Of a stretch of DNA of 64,000 nucleotides, positions 12,301 to 23,619 are shown in pieces. The position numbers and the translations under genes are program-made. Where the stretch lies: assembly GCA_022393335.1 (NCBI GenBank), contig JAJEKB010021880.1:3427037-3491036 (forward strand), read 5' to 3'. Source of the DNA: Macrotrachela quadricornifera (Eukaryota; Rotifera; Eurotatoria; Philodinida; Philodinidae). Within the stretch, counting starts at the first letter, position 1. Every line of letters starts with the position of its first letter. The notes beneath the pieces were generated by a model, which had not been told where the DNA came from, did no database searches, and was given only the letters and a program-made list of their open reading frames with translations.

Positions 12301-13040
12301 CGGGTGAAACAAATGGACAAATAGTGGCAGGTGGACATGGGCAAGGAAACGGTACTCATCAATTGAATTGTCCAACAGATGTGATCGTGGATAAAGAGAA
12401 AGATAGTCTTATTATTTGTGATCGGGATAATAGAAGAGTAGTTAGATGGCCTCGTCAAAATGGAACAAGTGGAGAAATAATTATTTCAAACATCACTTGT
12501 TGGGGTTTGACAATGGATGACAATGGATTTCTCTATGTCTCTGATACTGAAAAGGATGAAGTAAGAAGATATCGAATGGGTAAATCCGAAGGAATAGTAG
12601 TAGCAGGTGGAAATGGGAAAAGAAATCGTCTTCATCAATTCGATTTCCCCACTTACATATTCGTCGATCGAAAACATTCAGTATTTGTGTCTGATTTTCA
12701 TAATCACCGTGTGATGAAATGGATACAAGGTGCAAAAGAAGGTATTGTTGTTGCTGGTGGACAAGGAAATGGAAATAGTTTGACACAATTGAACTGTCCT
12801 CATGGAGTTGTGGTTGATCATTTGGGTACTGTTTATGTAGCTGATAGTCTTAATCATCGAATTATACGTTGGCCTAAAGGAGCACAACAAGGAAATGTTA
12901 TTGTTGGTGGAAATGGTCAAGGAGCACAAGAAAATCAACTCAGTTATCCCATGGGATTGTCATTTGATCGACAAGGTATTCTCTATGTTGTTGATAGTAG
13001 TAACAAACGAGTACAACGATTTAACATTGATATACCATGA
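6376..13040 (+). CDS. ADP-ribosyltransferase with TPR and NHL repeats (fusion)
   Basis: Proposed exons: 6376-6726, 6776-7901, 10102-10145, 10206-10233, 12127-13040; 820 residues, phases consistent throughout. Residues 1-160 form an N-terminal domain (segments IWLDSN, DRLVLIVSGRLGRE, SIYVYCMDKK) that I associate with bdelloid ART and TPR proteins. Residues about 200-400 are an arginine-type mono-ADP-ribosyltransferase fold with the R-S-E signature: R274 in VYRGQ, STS at 301-303, and E-S-E at 353-355 (ExE). It would transfer ADP-ribose from NAD+ to a target side chain. Residues about 410-480 hold two TPRs. After two micro-exons (44 and 28 bp), the last exon gives about six NHL repeats (YVADSENHRIVAWK type), a beta-propeller. 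No signal peptide is seen. Exon 2 ends in phase 1 at an ACAG/GTAAGC donor and the NHL exon completes the codon. Joining exon 2 directly to the NHL exon is also in frame, since the micro-exons total 72 bp. If the long intron is not spliced as proposed, these would be two neighbouring genes. An AATAAA lies at 13127. Confidence 0.72.
8087..8140 (+). mobile_element. possible solo hAT-like left end in intron
   Basis: TAGTGGCGTAGTCATG followed by ATCCAGAGGTGCTCACC resembles hAT-type termini seen elsewhere in the window. No matching right end or target duplication was found nearby, so this is only a relic or chance similarity. It lies in the 2.2-kb second intron of the ART-TPR-NHL gene, which otherwise shows no identifiable feature. 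Confidence 0.35.
10234..12126. other. long intron of the ART-TPR-NHL gene
   Basis: AT-rich DNA between the second micro-exon and the NHL exon. I see no further exon in phase and no clear transposon. Short open frames on the minus strand near 11324-11512 have no support. Confidence 0.45.
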
Positions 13041-13146
13041 AATTAATGGGATGAACTGATAAATTTTATTTATTTTCAGGTATTGATTATTACTTTTTGA
13101 TTGCTGTGTAATCTTAATTGAAAAGAAATAAATGAATTGATGTGTA

Positions 13147-14821
13147 CAGGGTGGTCCATAAGTTACCCGACACTTTTTGATTTTAAATAACTTTCGATAG
13201 AAACATGTTAGAGAGTTGGGGGTTTCACCGCATCGTTCTATCTATTATTCAGAATATCGGTTGGTTATAAAATAACCATTCATGTTTTTGGTTCACTTAA
13301 GGACATTTTTCGTTTCGCCGCCTATTAACGAAGGTCAAGATGTTTTCTCCTTTCCTGTTGTTAACACTATGACCACTTATTTTTCTCCATAAACTGGTCC
13401 TTTATTCTTTCGTCTGTTCGAAAAGTGCAATTTATCTAACTAATAACACGTCTACTTGTGTTACATCTACTGATGACGGAAGGCGTTGGGAAAAGACCCA
13501 CTGCAAAACAAAAGGTATTTTTAGTAAAAACTTTCTATGAAACAAACAACAAGAGCGAAGCATGTCGTCAAGTGGTTTGAAGAAAGCGGTACCGTTGTAG
13601 AGAAGAAGAGATCAGGCCGACCAGTTGTTGTTCGAACCGAAGAGAACAAAGCTGATATTAAATCTGTCTTTTCAGAAGATCCAACAACATCTACGAGACG
13701 CGCTGCATCGATGACTGGTATTTCTAAGACTTTGATTCTGCGAATACTGGGTGATTTGGGATTATGTCCCTATAGACCACGTCTAGTACAACACTTGAAT
13801 GAGGACAATCCCGATCGAAGGATTGAATTTTGTGAAAAATTATTGACGATGGCTGAAGAAGATAAGGATATTTTTGACAAGATCATTTGGACCGATGAGG
13901 CAGTTTTCAAGTTTAATGGTCATGTCAATAGACATAATTCAATTTATTGAGCGTCGGAAAATCCAAAGATCGACTTCGAAAGAGATTTGAATGTTCCTGG
14001 CATTTCTGTTTGGGTGGGACTATCATCGTATGGTGCCATTGGTCCATTTTTCTTCAGTTTTACTGTTACTGGTGCTAGCTACGTACAAATGTTACAGGAT
14101 CAGTTTCAACCCGTGATTGCTAATTGGCCTGATATGGACGATTTTTGGTTTCAACACGACGGTTCTCCAGCTCATTACAGTCGGATTGCTCTTGACTACC
14201 TAGACGAGATGTTTCCTGACAGATGGATAGGGCGTCGTGGTGCAGTCGAATGGCCTCCAAGGTCACCCGACCTAACCCCACCTAATTTCTTTGCTTGGAG
14301 TGTTGTTAAGGACGCTGTTTATTCAACGAAACCAACATCATTGAATGAATTAAGGAATGAAATTGTCAAAGCATTTCGACTAATTTCACTCGAACTCTGC
14401 AAGAAAGTCTGCTGTTCGGTCGATTTTCGACCTCATAAGTGCATTGAGGCCAATGGTTGGCATTTCGAACAAGACTATTAACTGCTTCTAATCTATACTT
14501 TTTTTTGAATAATGTGTTGTTAAACAAAAGTGTTAGATCCTAAATAAACAGTTTGCAAAGATTGAAAGTAACTAAAAATAGCAGAGAGCCATGTTGATTT
14601 TAAGAATTTACGATGCTACATTGTCTTTATAGCGCTACTACTATTTTTTCGAGGACAAATGGATGGATGGTTATTTTATAACCAATCAATATTCTGAATA
14701 ATAGATAGAACGATGCAGCGGAATAGTCTCTTTCAAATGGTGAAACCCCCAGCTCCCTAACATGTTTCTATCGAAAGTTATTCAAAATCAAAAAGTGTCG
14801 GGTAACTTATGGACCACCCTG
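13147..14821 (+). mobile_element. mariner-like element with long terminal inverted repeats
   Basis: Both ends carry CAGGGTGGTCCATAAGTTAC and its inverse. The inverted repeat extends about 140 bp, interrupted by one indel of about 22-24 bases near 14716-14745. The element is flanked by TA on each side (13145-13146 and 14822-14823), the target duplication of the IS630-Tc1-mariner superfamily. It carries a broken transposase. It inserted about 15 bp past the poly(A) signal of the ART-TPR-NHL gene and about 240 bp before the insulysin start codon, so it fills the intergenic gap. Confidence 0.92.
13473..14481 (+). pseudogene. mariner-like transposase, frameshifted and with a stop
   Basis: The frame opens at ATG 13473 (TEGVGKRPTAKQK), then continues in another frame from about 13570 with the helix-turn-helix part (VVKWFEESGTVV, KKRSGRP). 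A few codons seem lost at the shift. The catalytic DDE/D core follows: IIWTDEAVF (first Asp), FQHDGSPAHYS (second Asp) and PPRSPDLTPPNFFAW (third Asp). By my count 36 residues separate the last two Asp, so the spacing is DD36D rather than the DD34D of classical mariner. A TGA at 13948-13950 stands where the family has Trp (context NSIY-stop-ASENP). The family's DNA-cleaving and joining activity is therefore not expected from this copy. Confidence 0.85.
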
Positions 14822-15058
14822 TATTTTTCTAATCAATTCTCACGATTTACCTTATACGAAAGACAATGATTGATTTTTAAAAATTTCTGTTTTTTTCTTA
14901 ATTTAAATAAAATCCCATTACAGCATATTTCTACTGTATAATTATATGCAGTCATGGTTGAATAACTTATATTGTATTTGTAATATTCATTCTTTATTCT
15001 TACCTTTTCTTTTGCTGCACATTTTCATTTTTTCGTATATACTTAACACACCGAAATC

Positions 15059-18000
15059 ATGACTACTGAATCTAAAGAAGAACAATCATCTTCGGATTTA
15101 ACAATTGTTCGTGTTGTTGATACAATCAAGAAAAGTGATTATGATAATTGGAACTATCGTGGCTTAGAACTTTCCAATGAAATGCTTGTTGTACTTATCA
15201 GTCATCCAGATATTGATAAAGCAGCTGTTGCTCTTGATGTTAGTATTGGTAGTTTAGCAGATCCAAAAGAGATACCTGGTATGGCTCATTTTCTTGAACA
15301 TATGCTCTTTATGGGTAGTGAAAAAGTAAGTTTTTATTTTGATTTATTTTGAAAATTAACTTTGAAATTACGTTGTAGTATCCAGGTGAAAACGAATATG
15401 ATAAAACAATCAAAGAAAATGGTGGTTATGCAAATGCCTTTACATCTCCTGATCATACGGTTTATCATTTTAATGTTTATTTGGATTCCTTAAAATATGC
15501 ACTTGACGTGTAAATTCAATCACAGTAAAACTTTTCTATAATGATTACATTAGTCAGATGGAGAACAGACAAAAATATACATATTTTGATAAACAACTAT
15601 GACGTAGACATAAATCGATTAAAATAGAAGGTTGAATCAGTAAACGATAGAAAAAGAATCGAAATATCATACTAACCTATCTAGATTTATTAAGTTTACA
15701 GAAGTTTTACTGAAATTGATTTTGTAATTAAACAGAATTTGTTTTCAGTTTTAGTCAATTTTTTGTTTCACCATTATTTTATGATTCATCAATTGATCGA
15801 GAAATCGAAGCAGTCAATCATGAGCATGAAGGAAATTTATTCAGTGATGGTTGGCGTTTATTTCAAGTAGAAAAGTCGACATCAGATCCTTTACATCCAT
15901 TCTCAATGTTTGGAACTGGAAATAGAGAAACGTTGAAAACAATACCGAAAAAACTTGGTATTAATATACGAGAAGCATTGATCGATTTTTATAATAAACA
16001 ATATTCATCGAATCGAATGAGTTTAGCTGTTCTTGGCAATCGTAATTCATTTATATTATTTTGAAAAGAAAATCATTTGTTTTTTTTATATAGAATCACT
16101 TGATGAATTACAATCATTTGTACTTCAATCGTTCAAAAATGTTCCAAATAGAAAACTGGAAAAAGCAATCTATCCATCTGATCCTTATGGAGAAGATAAA
16201 TGCAAAGTATTCTTTTTTCTCAAATAAATTTTTCTTTTTCAATATATTTCTTTTCTTCAAAGACCATCTGTTATTGTGTACCTGTGGAAGAAACACATGG
16301 TTTAGTAATTAAATGGGTTGTACCTGATTACAGAGAATTCTATTATTGTCATGTATAGATCTTTCTATTTCAATATTTGCTATTTAAATTTTATTTAGCC
16401 TCGATCATATCTATCACATTTGGTTGGACATGAAGGTATTGGTTCAATCTTGGCATATTTAAGAAAACTAAATTATGCTACAGCATTGATGGGTGGAGAA
16501 GGTCAGTCTATGCCTGATTTTAGTTTTTTCGGTGTTAATATCGATTTAACAATTGAAGGATTAAGTATAAAAATTTTATTGGAAAAATTATTTTTCCTAC
16601 TTTCGAAAAATTTAGATCATTGGCAAGATATCATCTATATTATTTATCAATATTTGGCTATGCTACGTAAAGAAGAAAAAAAAACATGGATTTTTGAAGA
16701 ATATAAAGTAAATAATAGAAAATCTTATTTGAAAGAAACAATTCATTTTATTTAGAATTTATCTAAAGTTAAATTTCAATTTGATGAAAGAGAAGAATCA
16801 GTTGACTATGTTAAAAGAATCGCTTCGTCAATGAGGGTCTGTTCAACAATTTGTTTTTTTTTGTTTCTAAATGAATATATGTTATTATGGTAGAATTATC
16901 CATTGAATGAATGCCTTTCTGGTCCATATGAAGATCGTGAATTTCGTCCTGATCTAATCGAAGAAGAACTCAACAAATATTTACTTCCCAGTAAAATGAG
17001 GTGAATAAACTGACACATTCTCAAATTTTAAAAACAAACTTATGATCATTGTAGAGTATTTCTTTCGAGTAAAAATTTTCAATCAATTGCTAACGAAAAA
17101 GAAAAATGGTATGGTACAGAGTATAAACTTGAATGTTTACCAGAAGATTTTATTAAAAAATGTGAAAATTGTGAATTAAATCCTGAACTTCATTTACCCG
17201 AACTAAATCCATTTATTCCAACAGATTTTCAATTGTTTTCAGAAAAAGATAATGCAACAAAAACACAATTACCAATCAAACTTGAAGTAAAAATATTTGA
17301 TTTCTATTATGTAATTTCAAATAATTTATTCTAGGAAAATGAATATTATCGTCTTTTTTATGCTCAAGATTCATTTTATAAACTACCTAAAGCATATATG
17401 TATTTTCTATTTCAAACGTAAGTGTAATATAATAAACAAAAAAATCTCAATTCATCTCTTTCTTACAACTTTAGTCCACTAGCGAATATTGATCCATTCC
17501 ATGGCAATTTAACAGCAATCTATGCTCGCTTAATTTTTGATTCATTAGTTGAATTTGTCTATCCAGCATTACTCACTAATCTAACTTATTCATTAGACCA
17601 TATCAATTGTGGTTATTCAGTAAGCTAAAACATTCGTTTTCAAGTAAGACAAGAATTTCTTTTTCTACTAGTTGACAATTTACGGATATAATCATAAAAT
17701 CAAACAATTTGTTGATCAAATCATTGATCAAATGATTAATATTGAAATCAATGTAGAAAAACTCGAAATAGCCAAACAAGCAGTAATTATATTGAAAAAA
17801 ATTTTCAATTAAATCAAGATTTTTCTAGGTAAAAAGTGAATATCAAAATCACCGTTACAATGTTCCATATTCTATGGCTAATGCATGTCTTATACATTTA
17901 ATCGCTCAGCATAAATGGACTCCAGAAGAATATCTCAGTTGCATTGATAGTAAATATTGAACAAAAAACTATTTTGATCAAAAACTCGTTCTTTTTTTCC

Positions 18001-19392
18001 TTAGATATTACAGTTAGAGATGTGGAATTATTCATACCTCAAATGTTCCATCGTTTTTATATTGATTCATTAATGTATGGAAATTTGACGAAAGAAGTAA
18101 GAAAATTCTTTCATTAACTAATAAATCGCTTTCGTTAAATAGCAAGCAATCGATTGTATGAATTCAATAAAACAAAAATTCCAAATGAAAAAACTTTATC
18201 AACCGATCTATGCTAGTATGTGGTTTGATAATCGTGGATTAATGTTACCTGAAGGTCATTTGCAATTATTTTTCGAATTCTTCTGAAATAAATAAATATT
18301 TCTACGTAGGTTGTAATTTTGCATATAGAATATCAAATGATGCATATAAATTAAATGCAATTATGATCTATTTGGAATGTTTCGAGGAAACGTTGGAAAA
18401 TAATGTCCTACTAGATTTGTTTTGTTATCTTATTAATGAACCTTGTTTCAATCAATTGCGAACAATTCAACAGTTAGGCTATTTTGTTAGTTCAAGGGCA
18501 TTTCATTTAAATGGTGTCCTAGGTTTTACCATTACTGTTCAAACAACACAAGATCTAGATTTTGTTAATCAACGCATTGAGATCTTTCTTGATTCAATGA
18601 ACGTACGCAGATATTAGGGAAAGATACGATAGAAATGAATTATTTCTTTGTTCAATAGGATTATTTTTCATCACTAAGTGATGAAAACTTTGAACCACCA
18701 TCTGAAGATGAAGTAATTGAGGATGTCACACCAGTAACAAATATGTCTGACCAAGGAAAAGCATATGCAACAGAAATAATTAATCATAAATTTTGTTTTA
18801 ATCGACGTAAACATTAAAGAAACATAAAATGAAACATATTTGATTGATTTCTTTTTTTTAGGTCAACTTGAAAAAAAGCTCATGAGACGAGTAAAACCGA
18901 GTGATGTTCTGCGTTTCTATAATCATTATATCTCACCTCATTCAGCACAGCGTCGTAAACTTGCTGTTTATGTTACTCCATCAAAGCTAGCATACAGATC
19001 TGAACTAAATCAAGCAAGTGCTATTATACTAAAGGATCTCTTAGCCGCCAAGACTGGAAGAAGATTACCTTCGGTTAATGATGCAAAGCATATTGAAGGA
19101 AAAAGAAGTTCATTTGGAAAAATAACTGACAAAACTAAGGAAATGATTCAACAACCTTGCATTGTCAATTCATTAATTAAAACAGCCTTACAAGGAATAG
19201 AAAATCAAGTAGCTGACAGAAAAGTTACTTTACCAAAGGTATAATCATTATAATTATGACCTTTTTCTTGAATAATTTCTCTTTTAGATCGATTGGATTG
19301 AAAGTGTTCATTTGTGGAAAAATAGTTTACCATGTTATCCACTTTGTCGAATGCATGAAAATCTAAACATAATTGATCACTACAAAATATAA
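15059..19392 (+). CDS. IDE: insulin-degrading enzyme (insulysin, M16A metallopeptidase)
   Basis: Twenty exons splice to 1052 residues in one frame: 15059-15325, 15379-15509, 15749-16041, 16094-16206, 16263-16352, 16399-16564, 16616-16707, 16756-16836, 16894-17000, 17055-17286, 17335-17417, 17475-17619, 17672-17782, 17829-17949, 18005-18096, 18143-18254, 18310-18602, 18659-18806, 18862-19238, 19288-19392. The inverted zinc motif HFLEH is at 77-81, with the further glutamates in the DREIEAVNHEHEGN segment. This is the active N-terminal half. The C-terminal, catalytically inactive M16 half shows INEPCFNQLRTIQQLGYFV, as in animal insulysins (about 1020 residues). The enzyme degrades short amyloidogenic peptides such as insulin in a closed chamber. 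There is no secretory signal, so it is probably cytosolic. Oddities: the last about 110 residues have a Lys-rich insertion and diverge from other IDEs, the end YKI is not a peroxisomal signal, and most introns are 45-60 bp. The 51-bp intron at 16565-16615 is in frame and could be retained. Confidence 0.93.
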
Positions 19393-20009
19393 ACGAACAT
19401 TTTTGAATTCATTATCTTTTCTTTTTTTCTCGTCACTAAAATAAAAAAAAACGGCATAATAGTTTGGTAATTCAGAGAGGATGATAGTATGATTCATTAG
19501 TGTGTGTATGTATACCATATGCATGTAAGTATTAGATCAGACATAAAGAAATAGATATTTACAATACTTTGAAATCTATGTGTGTCTTTCTTTGTGAAGC
19601 ATCCTGTTCATTAAGTAACAGTCAAGCTCGGATTTATTACGATATTGCACCCAAATCATGATCATCAAATGTCCAATCTTGTATTGACTAGTTATCAGAA
19701 TTTTATCAATCAAGATTTGTTAGATTGATTATTAGTTGTTCTATAACAACTGCATTAGATGCTCATTGCACATATGCTATCGAAGATCATCAAACTTATG
19801 CAAATACTGATCTATGCTTTATGTTGGCATCCGATAACATATACGTGACATCACACTGTTGGGCCACATCTTTTTTTGTGTCTTTTGTGAAAGACTAATT
19901 GGTAAATGAAATTTCACTTAAGTTTTATTATAATGATACACCATACCAATAAAAAACGATTGGAACTGAGCTTCAAATAAGGTTTTGGACGTTATATAAA
20001 AACGAGGTA

Positions 20010-20335
20010 GCACTCATCCTACAGATTCGCTGACCCTTTTCCGAAAGAAGATTCAGTGTGATTATCGTTCAAAATAATTTTCATTTGGATTATATTATAT
20101 CTCAATCTCTTCGATTACATGACAGCTACGAAACAAACATCCACTCTAGCGATGATCGTTTTATAGAAATATTCCTATATAGATTCATATATAAATGACA
20201 AACAAATCTCATATTCGAGTTCTTTGTCTTCAATTGAGATTGATCAAGTTTAATACAGATACTTGACCATATTCAGTGGTTTGGGTCGTTATATCTTCTA
20301 ATTCTAAAATCTGACTTGTTTGAACAAAACGGAGA
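20010..20335 (+). repeat. dispersed repeat, inverted relative to 32270-32620
   Basis: Segments such as GCTGACCCTTTTCCGAAAG, TTCATTTGGATTAT, ACAAACATCCACTCT and GACTTGTTTGAACAAAACG recur in the same order on the opposite strand at 32270-32620, with substitutions and small indels. Coding potential is absent. Class unknown. Confidence 0.7.
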
Positions 20336-21687
20336 GATAAACATTTACACCAATCGACGATCTGGCCCTACTCTTCCCAGGTTCTTGTTCTTTTTGGTTA
20401 TCAGACAAGATTTTTGCTTGATTCTTATTTTTCTTCTTTTGTAGGTCATTATTACTATTTTCCATGTCATTTTATTATAAAGTTTACGCACCATGCACAA
20501 AAAAATACTTTTGATTTCACATGTTATCAAAGCAACTTCAGTTTTTAACACAGAAAAACTATTAAATTTTCATCATCGAAAAAAAAAAATACTTATTTTT
20601 TCAAAACTTCAACATCCTGTGCACCATAGATTTGTTAAGTTGTTGTTGGATTTCTTTTTGATATCATGTTTCATTTGCTGTAATGAGTTTTTTTATTGCT
20701 TGACTTTCTGCAAAAGTAGTTACTGGATGAAGTCCATGAACGTACGATAACTAACCTATAAAAAAGAACAACGTAAAAGACTTTATTTTGATTTAACTCG
20801 TTTAAACTTAGTTATTTAGAATTTGTTCAACTAGTAAACGATGTAGAGATAATTGAGTATGAAGATATTGAACTTTTTTCTTGTCACGCCATCGACGTTA
20901 TTTATATGTATGCAGTGGTAATCCTAAAAATAGTTTGAGTCCAAAAGATACAAGATAACGCTCGTCGAGGCTGACTCGCTTAACCCTCGACTGAATTTTT
21001 ATCCTCAAGTTGATACTTTTGTCTTCCTGAAACAGCTCGTTATAACCCTATTTTAATATTTTATTGGTATTTTTTTCCTCTATAAATTCGGCTCTAACTT
21101 TTAAAATGTGATTAGTATTAGAATTAACCATGTTATGAAATAAATATATTGCGGTAGTTATGTTGAGCATCATAATAATATAAATAATACCGTTTATTCT
21201 AATTTAATCAATCGTTGACGCAAAATTAATCGTTCAGTACAATATTATGCGAGAAAATCATATTTGAAAGAAGTATCTCTTACAACCGAGAAAAATATTC
21301 AGAAATGTAATTTTTCTCTTTATTTTATGGTAGCAACAGCGTTACCATGTGCTTTTTATTTATTTTGTATCGCTTTAATATTGGCAATTTATAACAGAGT
21401 ATACAGATGAATTAGAGTGTTTAACTCGAATGATGGGAAATGAAAGTGCTCTTGATATCATTTCCAGTTGTACTATTCATGAATATATCTTTAAATATAT
21501 TCGTGAATAATTTAAATTTTATTGCTCTGCAGCAAAGCCGAAAAATATCCGAATTATTTTATAACTAAGAAGATTTATTCTAGCATTTTCATACCCAACT
21601 AAGTAACAAAAAGTTTATTTTATACATCATTTAAAAATGAATATGAAAAGAACTAATATCTATCAAATAGCATGCGCAACATTATCA

Positions 21688-21882
21688 ATAAATATTAGTA
21701 TACCCTGAAACTTTCAGACAAAACGGATGTGTCCTTATCGAGATCATGAGTTTTTAAAAAACGACTCATTCACGCACGATTATAAAATTTATCATGGAAA
21801 ACAGTCGTTTTTTAAAAACTCATTATCTCGATAAGGATACATTCGTTCTGTCTGAAAGTTTCAGGGGATACTAATATTTATA
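21688..21882. mobile_element. palindromic MITE-like element
   Basis: The arms read ATAAATATTAGTATACCC, then TGAAACTTTCAGACA and on through TTTTTAAAAAACGACT. They return inverted after a short centre, the right arm ending TTCAGGGGATACTAATATTTAT. Arms are about 80-90 bp with few differences, and the total is about 195 bp. TA dinucleotides at the ends fit a Tc1/mariner-type MITE, but the exact ends are uncertain. Confidence 0.6.
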
Positions 21883-22639
21883 AGATCTCTCTATGGACAT
21901 AATTACAGATCTAAAGTCACTCATTTAGAAGTGCTGTCGACAGGGTGCCATAGGTCGAAAAACCAATAAAATGGTCATAACTCCATCCCAAAGTAATATG
22001 GGGATGAATCAACTGAGGGTATTTCACTACTCATTGGGGTGCACAAGATAGAAGTAGTCTGAATCCAAAAGCTTTTTACCACCTAAAAAGGCTCGCTCGT
22101 CAGTTAAAATTACGTGGTCTACAGAAATCCTATCGTAATCATCCCAGCCGATATGAGTGTAAAACTTCGACAACCTAACTCGCTGGAAGATAGATAGCTA
22201 CACCATATGTTCGCCTGATACTTTCATCTCGAAAGACCAAGGCTTAGCTGGAATATCCATTTCCACAACATATAATTACGGCCCACAAAATTATATAAAC
22301 TCGGACTGGCTCGATGGATTTACTTACCACTCTAGAAGAATCTGATTAGGTCGAGCTTCACGGATCTAAACACGGGATTGGCGGACTCCATAGCCCAAAA
22401 GGATCTAATTGCTCGAATGTTTGAGGGCCAAAAAACATGATTGGCTGATTCTGTAGTCTAAAAGATTCTGATCAGTTCAAAACTAGGGAGCAGCGATCGC
22501 TGACCTATGGTACCGTGTTGAAAATGATCGCAGTGATTATTCTGTAGATAGATAATTTTATGTTATTGTACTGTCCTTTAACGTTTGACCTTACACCCGA
22601 TGTCAATCAAACAAGCAAACAAATTATAACTTTTTGTGT

Positions 22640-23140
22640 GGCCCTCCCATCAGTCAGCGAAATCCGTTGAAAATTTTGATAAAATAATAATACCATTCCA
22701 TTCCTTGACCGCAAGGGCCTTTAGTGACACTTTATTAAAAGTCATTGATTTCTTCGAAAAAACCTTTTATGACCTAAAAAAATCATTTGGAAATCTTGAA
22801 AAACTAATAATGCCATTCGATTTCTTGACCCCGACAGCTTTTGGTCAAACTTTATAAGTAGAGAAAATTTTTTTGTAAAAAACCTTTCCTTTGTGTAAAA
22901 AAATTTTAAGAAACTGACATCACCAAATCGATTCCTCTTCCCTGATGTTCTTTGATCAAACTTTCTAAAAAAAATTTTTTTCTTAAAAAAGCCTTTTTTT
23001 AGCAAAAAAAATTACTTGAAAAAATTGAAAAACTAATCATGCCAATCGATTCCCCGACCTCGATTACCTTTGGTCAAACTTTATAAAAAATCGTTATTTT
23101 CTTGAAAACATGTTTTTTTTGACCTTTGACCCCGACGACA
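22640..23140 (+). repeat. degenerate tandem repeat, unit about 110-125 bp
   Basis: About four units share GAAAAACTAATAATGCC, then ATTCGATTCCTTGACC, TTTGGTCAAACTTTATAA and a T/A-rich spacer ending CTTGAAAAAACC. The array ends at the AAGC-type repeat near 23140. The open frames inside (22636-22857 and the minus-strand frame at 22742-23005) are by-products of the repeat. Confidence 0.6.
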
Positions 23141-23619
23141 AACAAGCAAGCAAACTATTTTTTTCATATGACCCTCCTTACAGTCGAGGGAATAATCCAG
23201 TAGTATATCTTCCTATAGATTCATATATTACTCGCGAAGTAGATATAGTGTTATCTCAAAGTTTCTCCAGTTGGTATTCGAATACACGTACCTGCTTTGA
23301 ATATTAATATACTTCGAAGTGTTAATTATTGACCAATGATAACTGAAAACAAATTTCTAAGTTTCATCTTCAAATCGTCTGACATTGGTGAAAGGATGAT
23401 CAATATCTCTTTATGAGCGTTTCAAGAACTAGATTCTTGCTTCTTATAGCTTTAGTACAGATTATGAGTGACGTAATGTCGGTTTTTTGTTTATCATTGA
23501 AGCAGTTCCATTGTATTTTATAATTGAAATCAAAAAGAAATGTGCTAAAAACGTTTTTTCTTATGTAAAACATGTGAAGTGAATGATAATTATAGAAATG
23601 ATTCAATTTTCATTCAGTA

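Larger units (their letters stand above)
19393..23619. other. intergenic region with repeats, no gene recognised
   Basis: Between the insulysin stop and the 3' end of the minus-strand NHL gene. It contains one copy of an inverted dispersed repeat (20010-20335), a palindromic MITE (21688-21882), a less AT-rich stretch at about 22.0-22.5 kb with no usable frame, and a degenerate tandem repeat (22640-23140). Open frames at 20493-20750 and 23110-23307 have no coding signature. Confidence 0.55.

Noticed and set aside
12166..12938. Several minus-strand frames opposite the NHL exon
   Set aside because: They are mirror frames of the NHL repeats, His/Ser/Leu-rich by codon complement, with no own signature.
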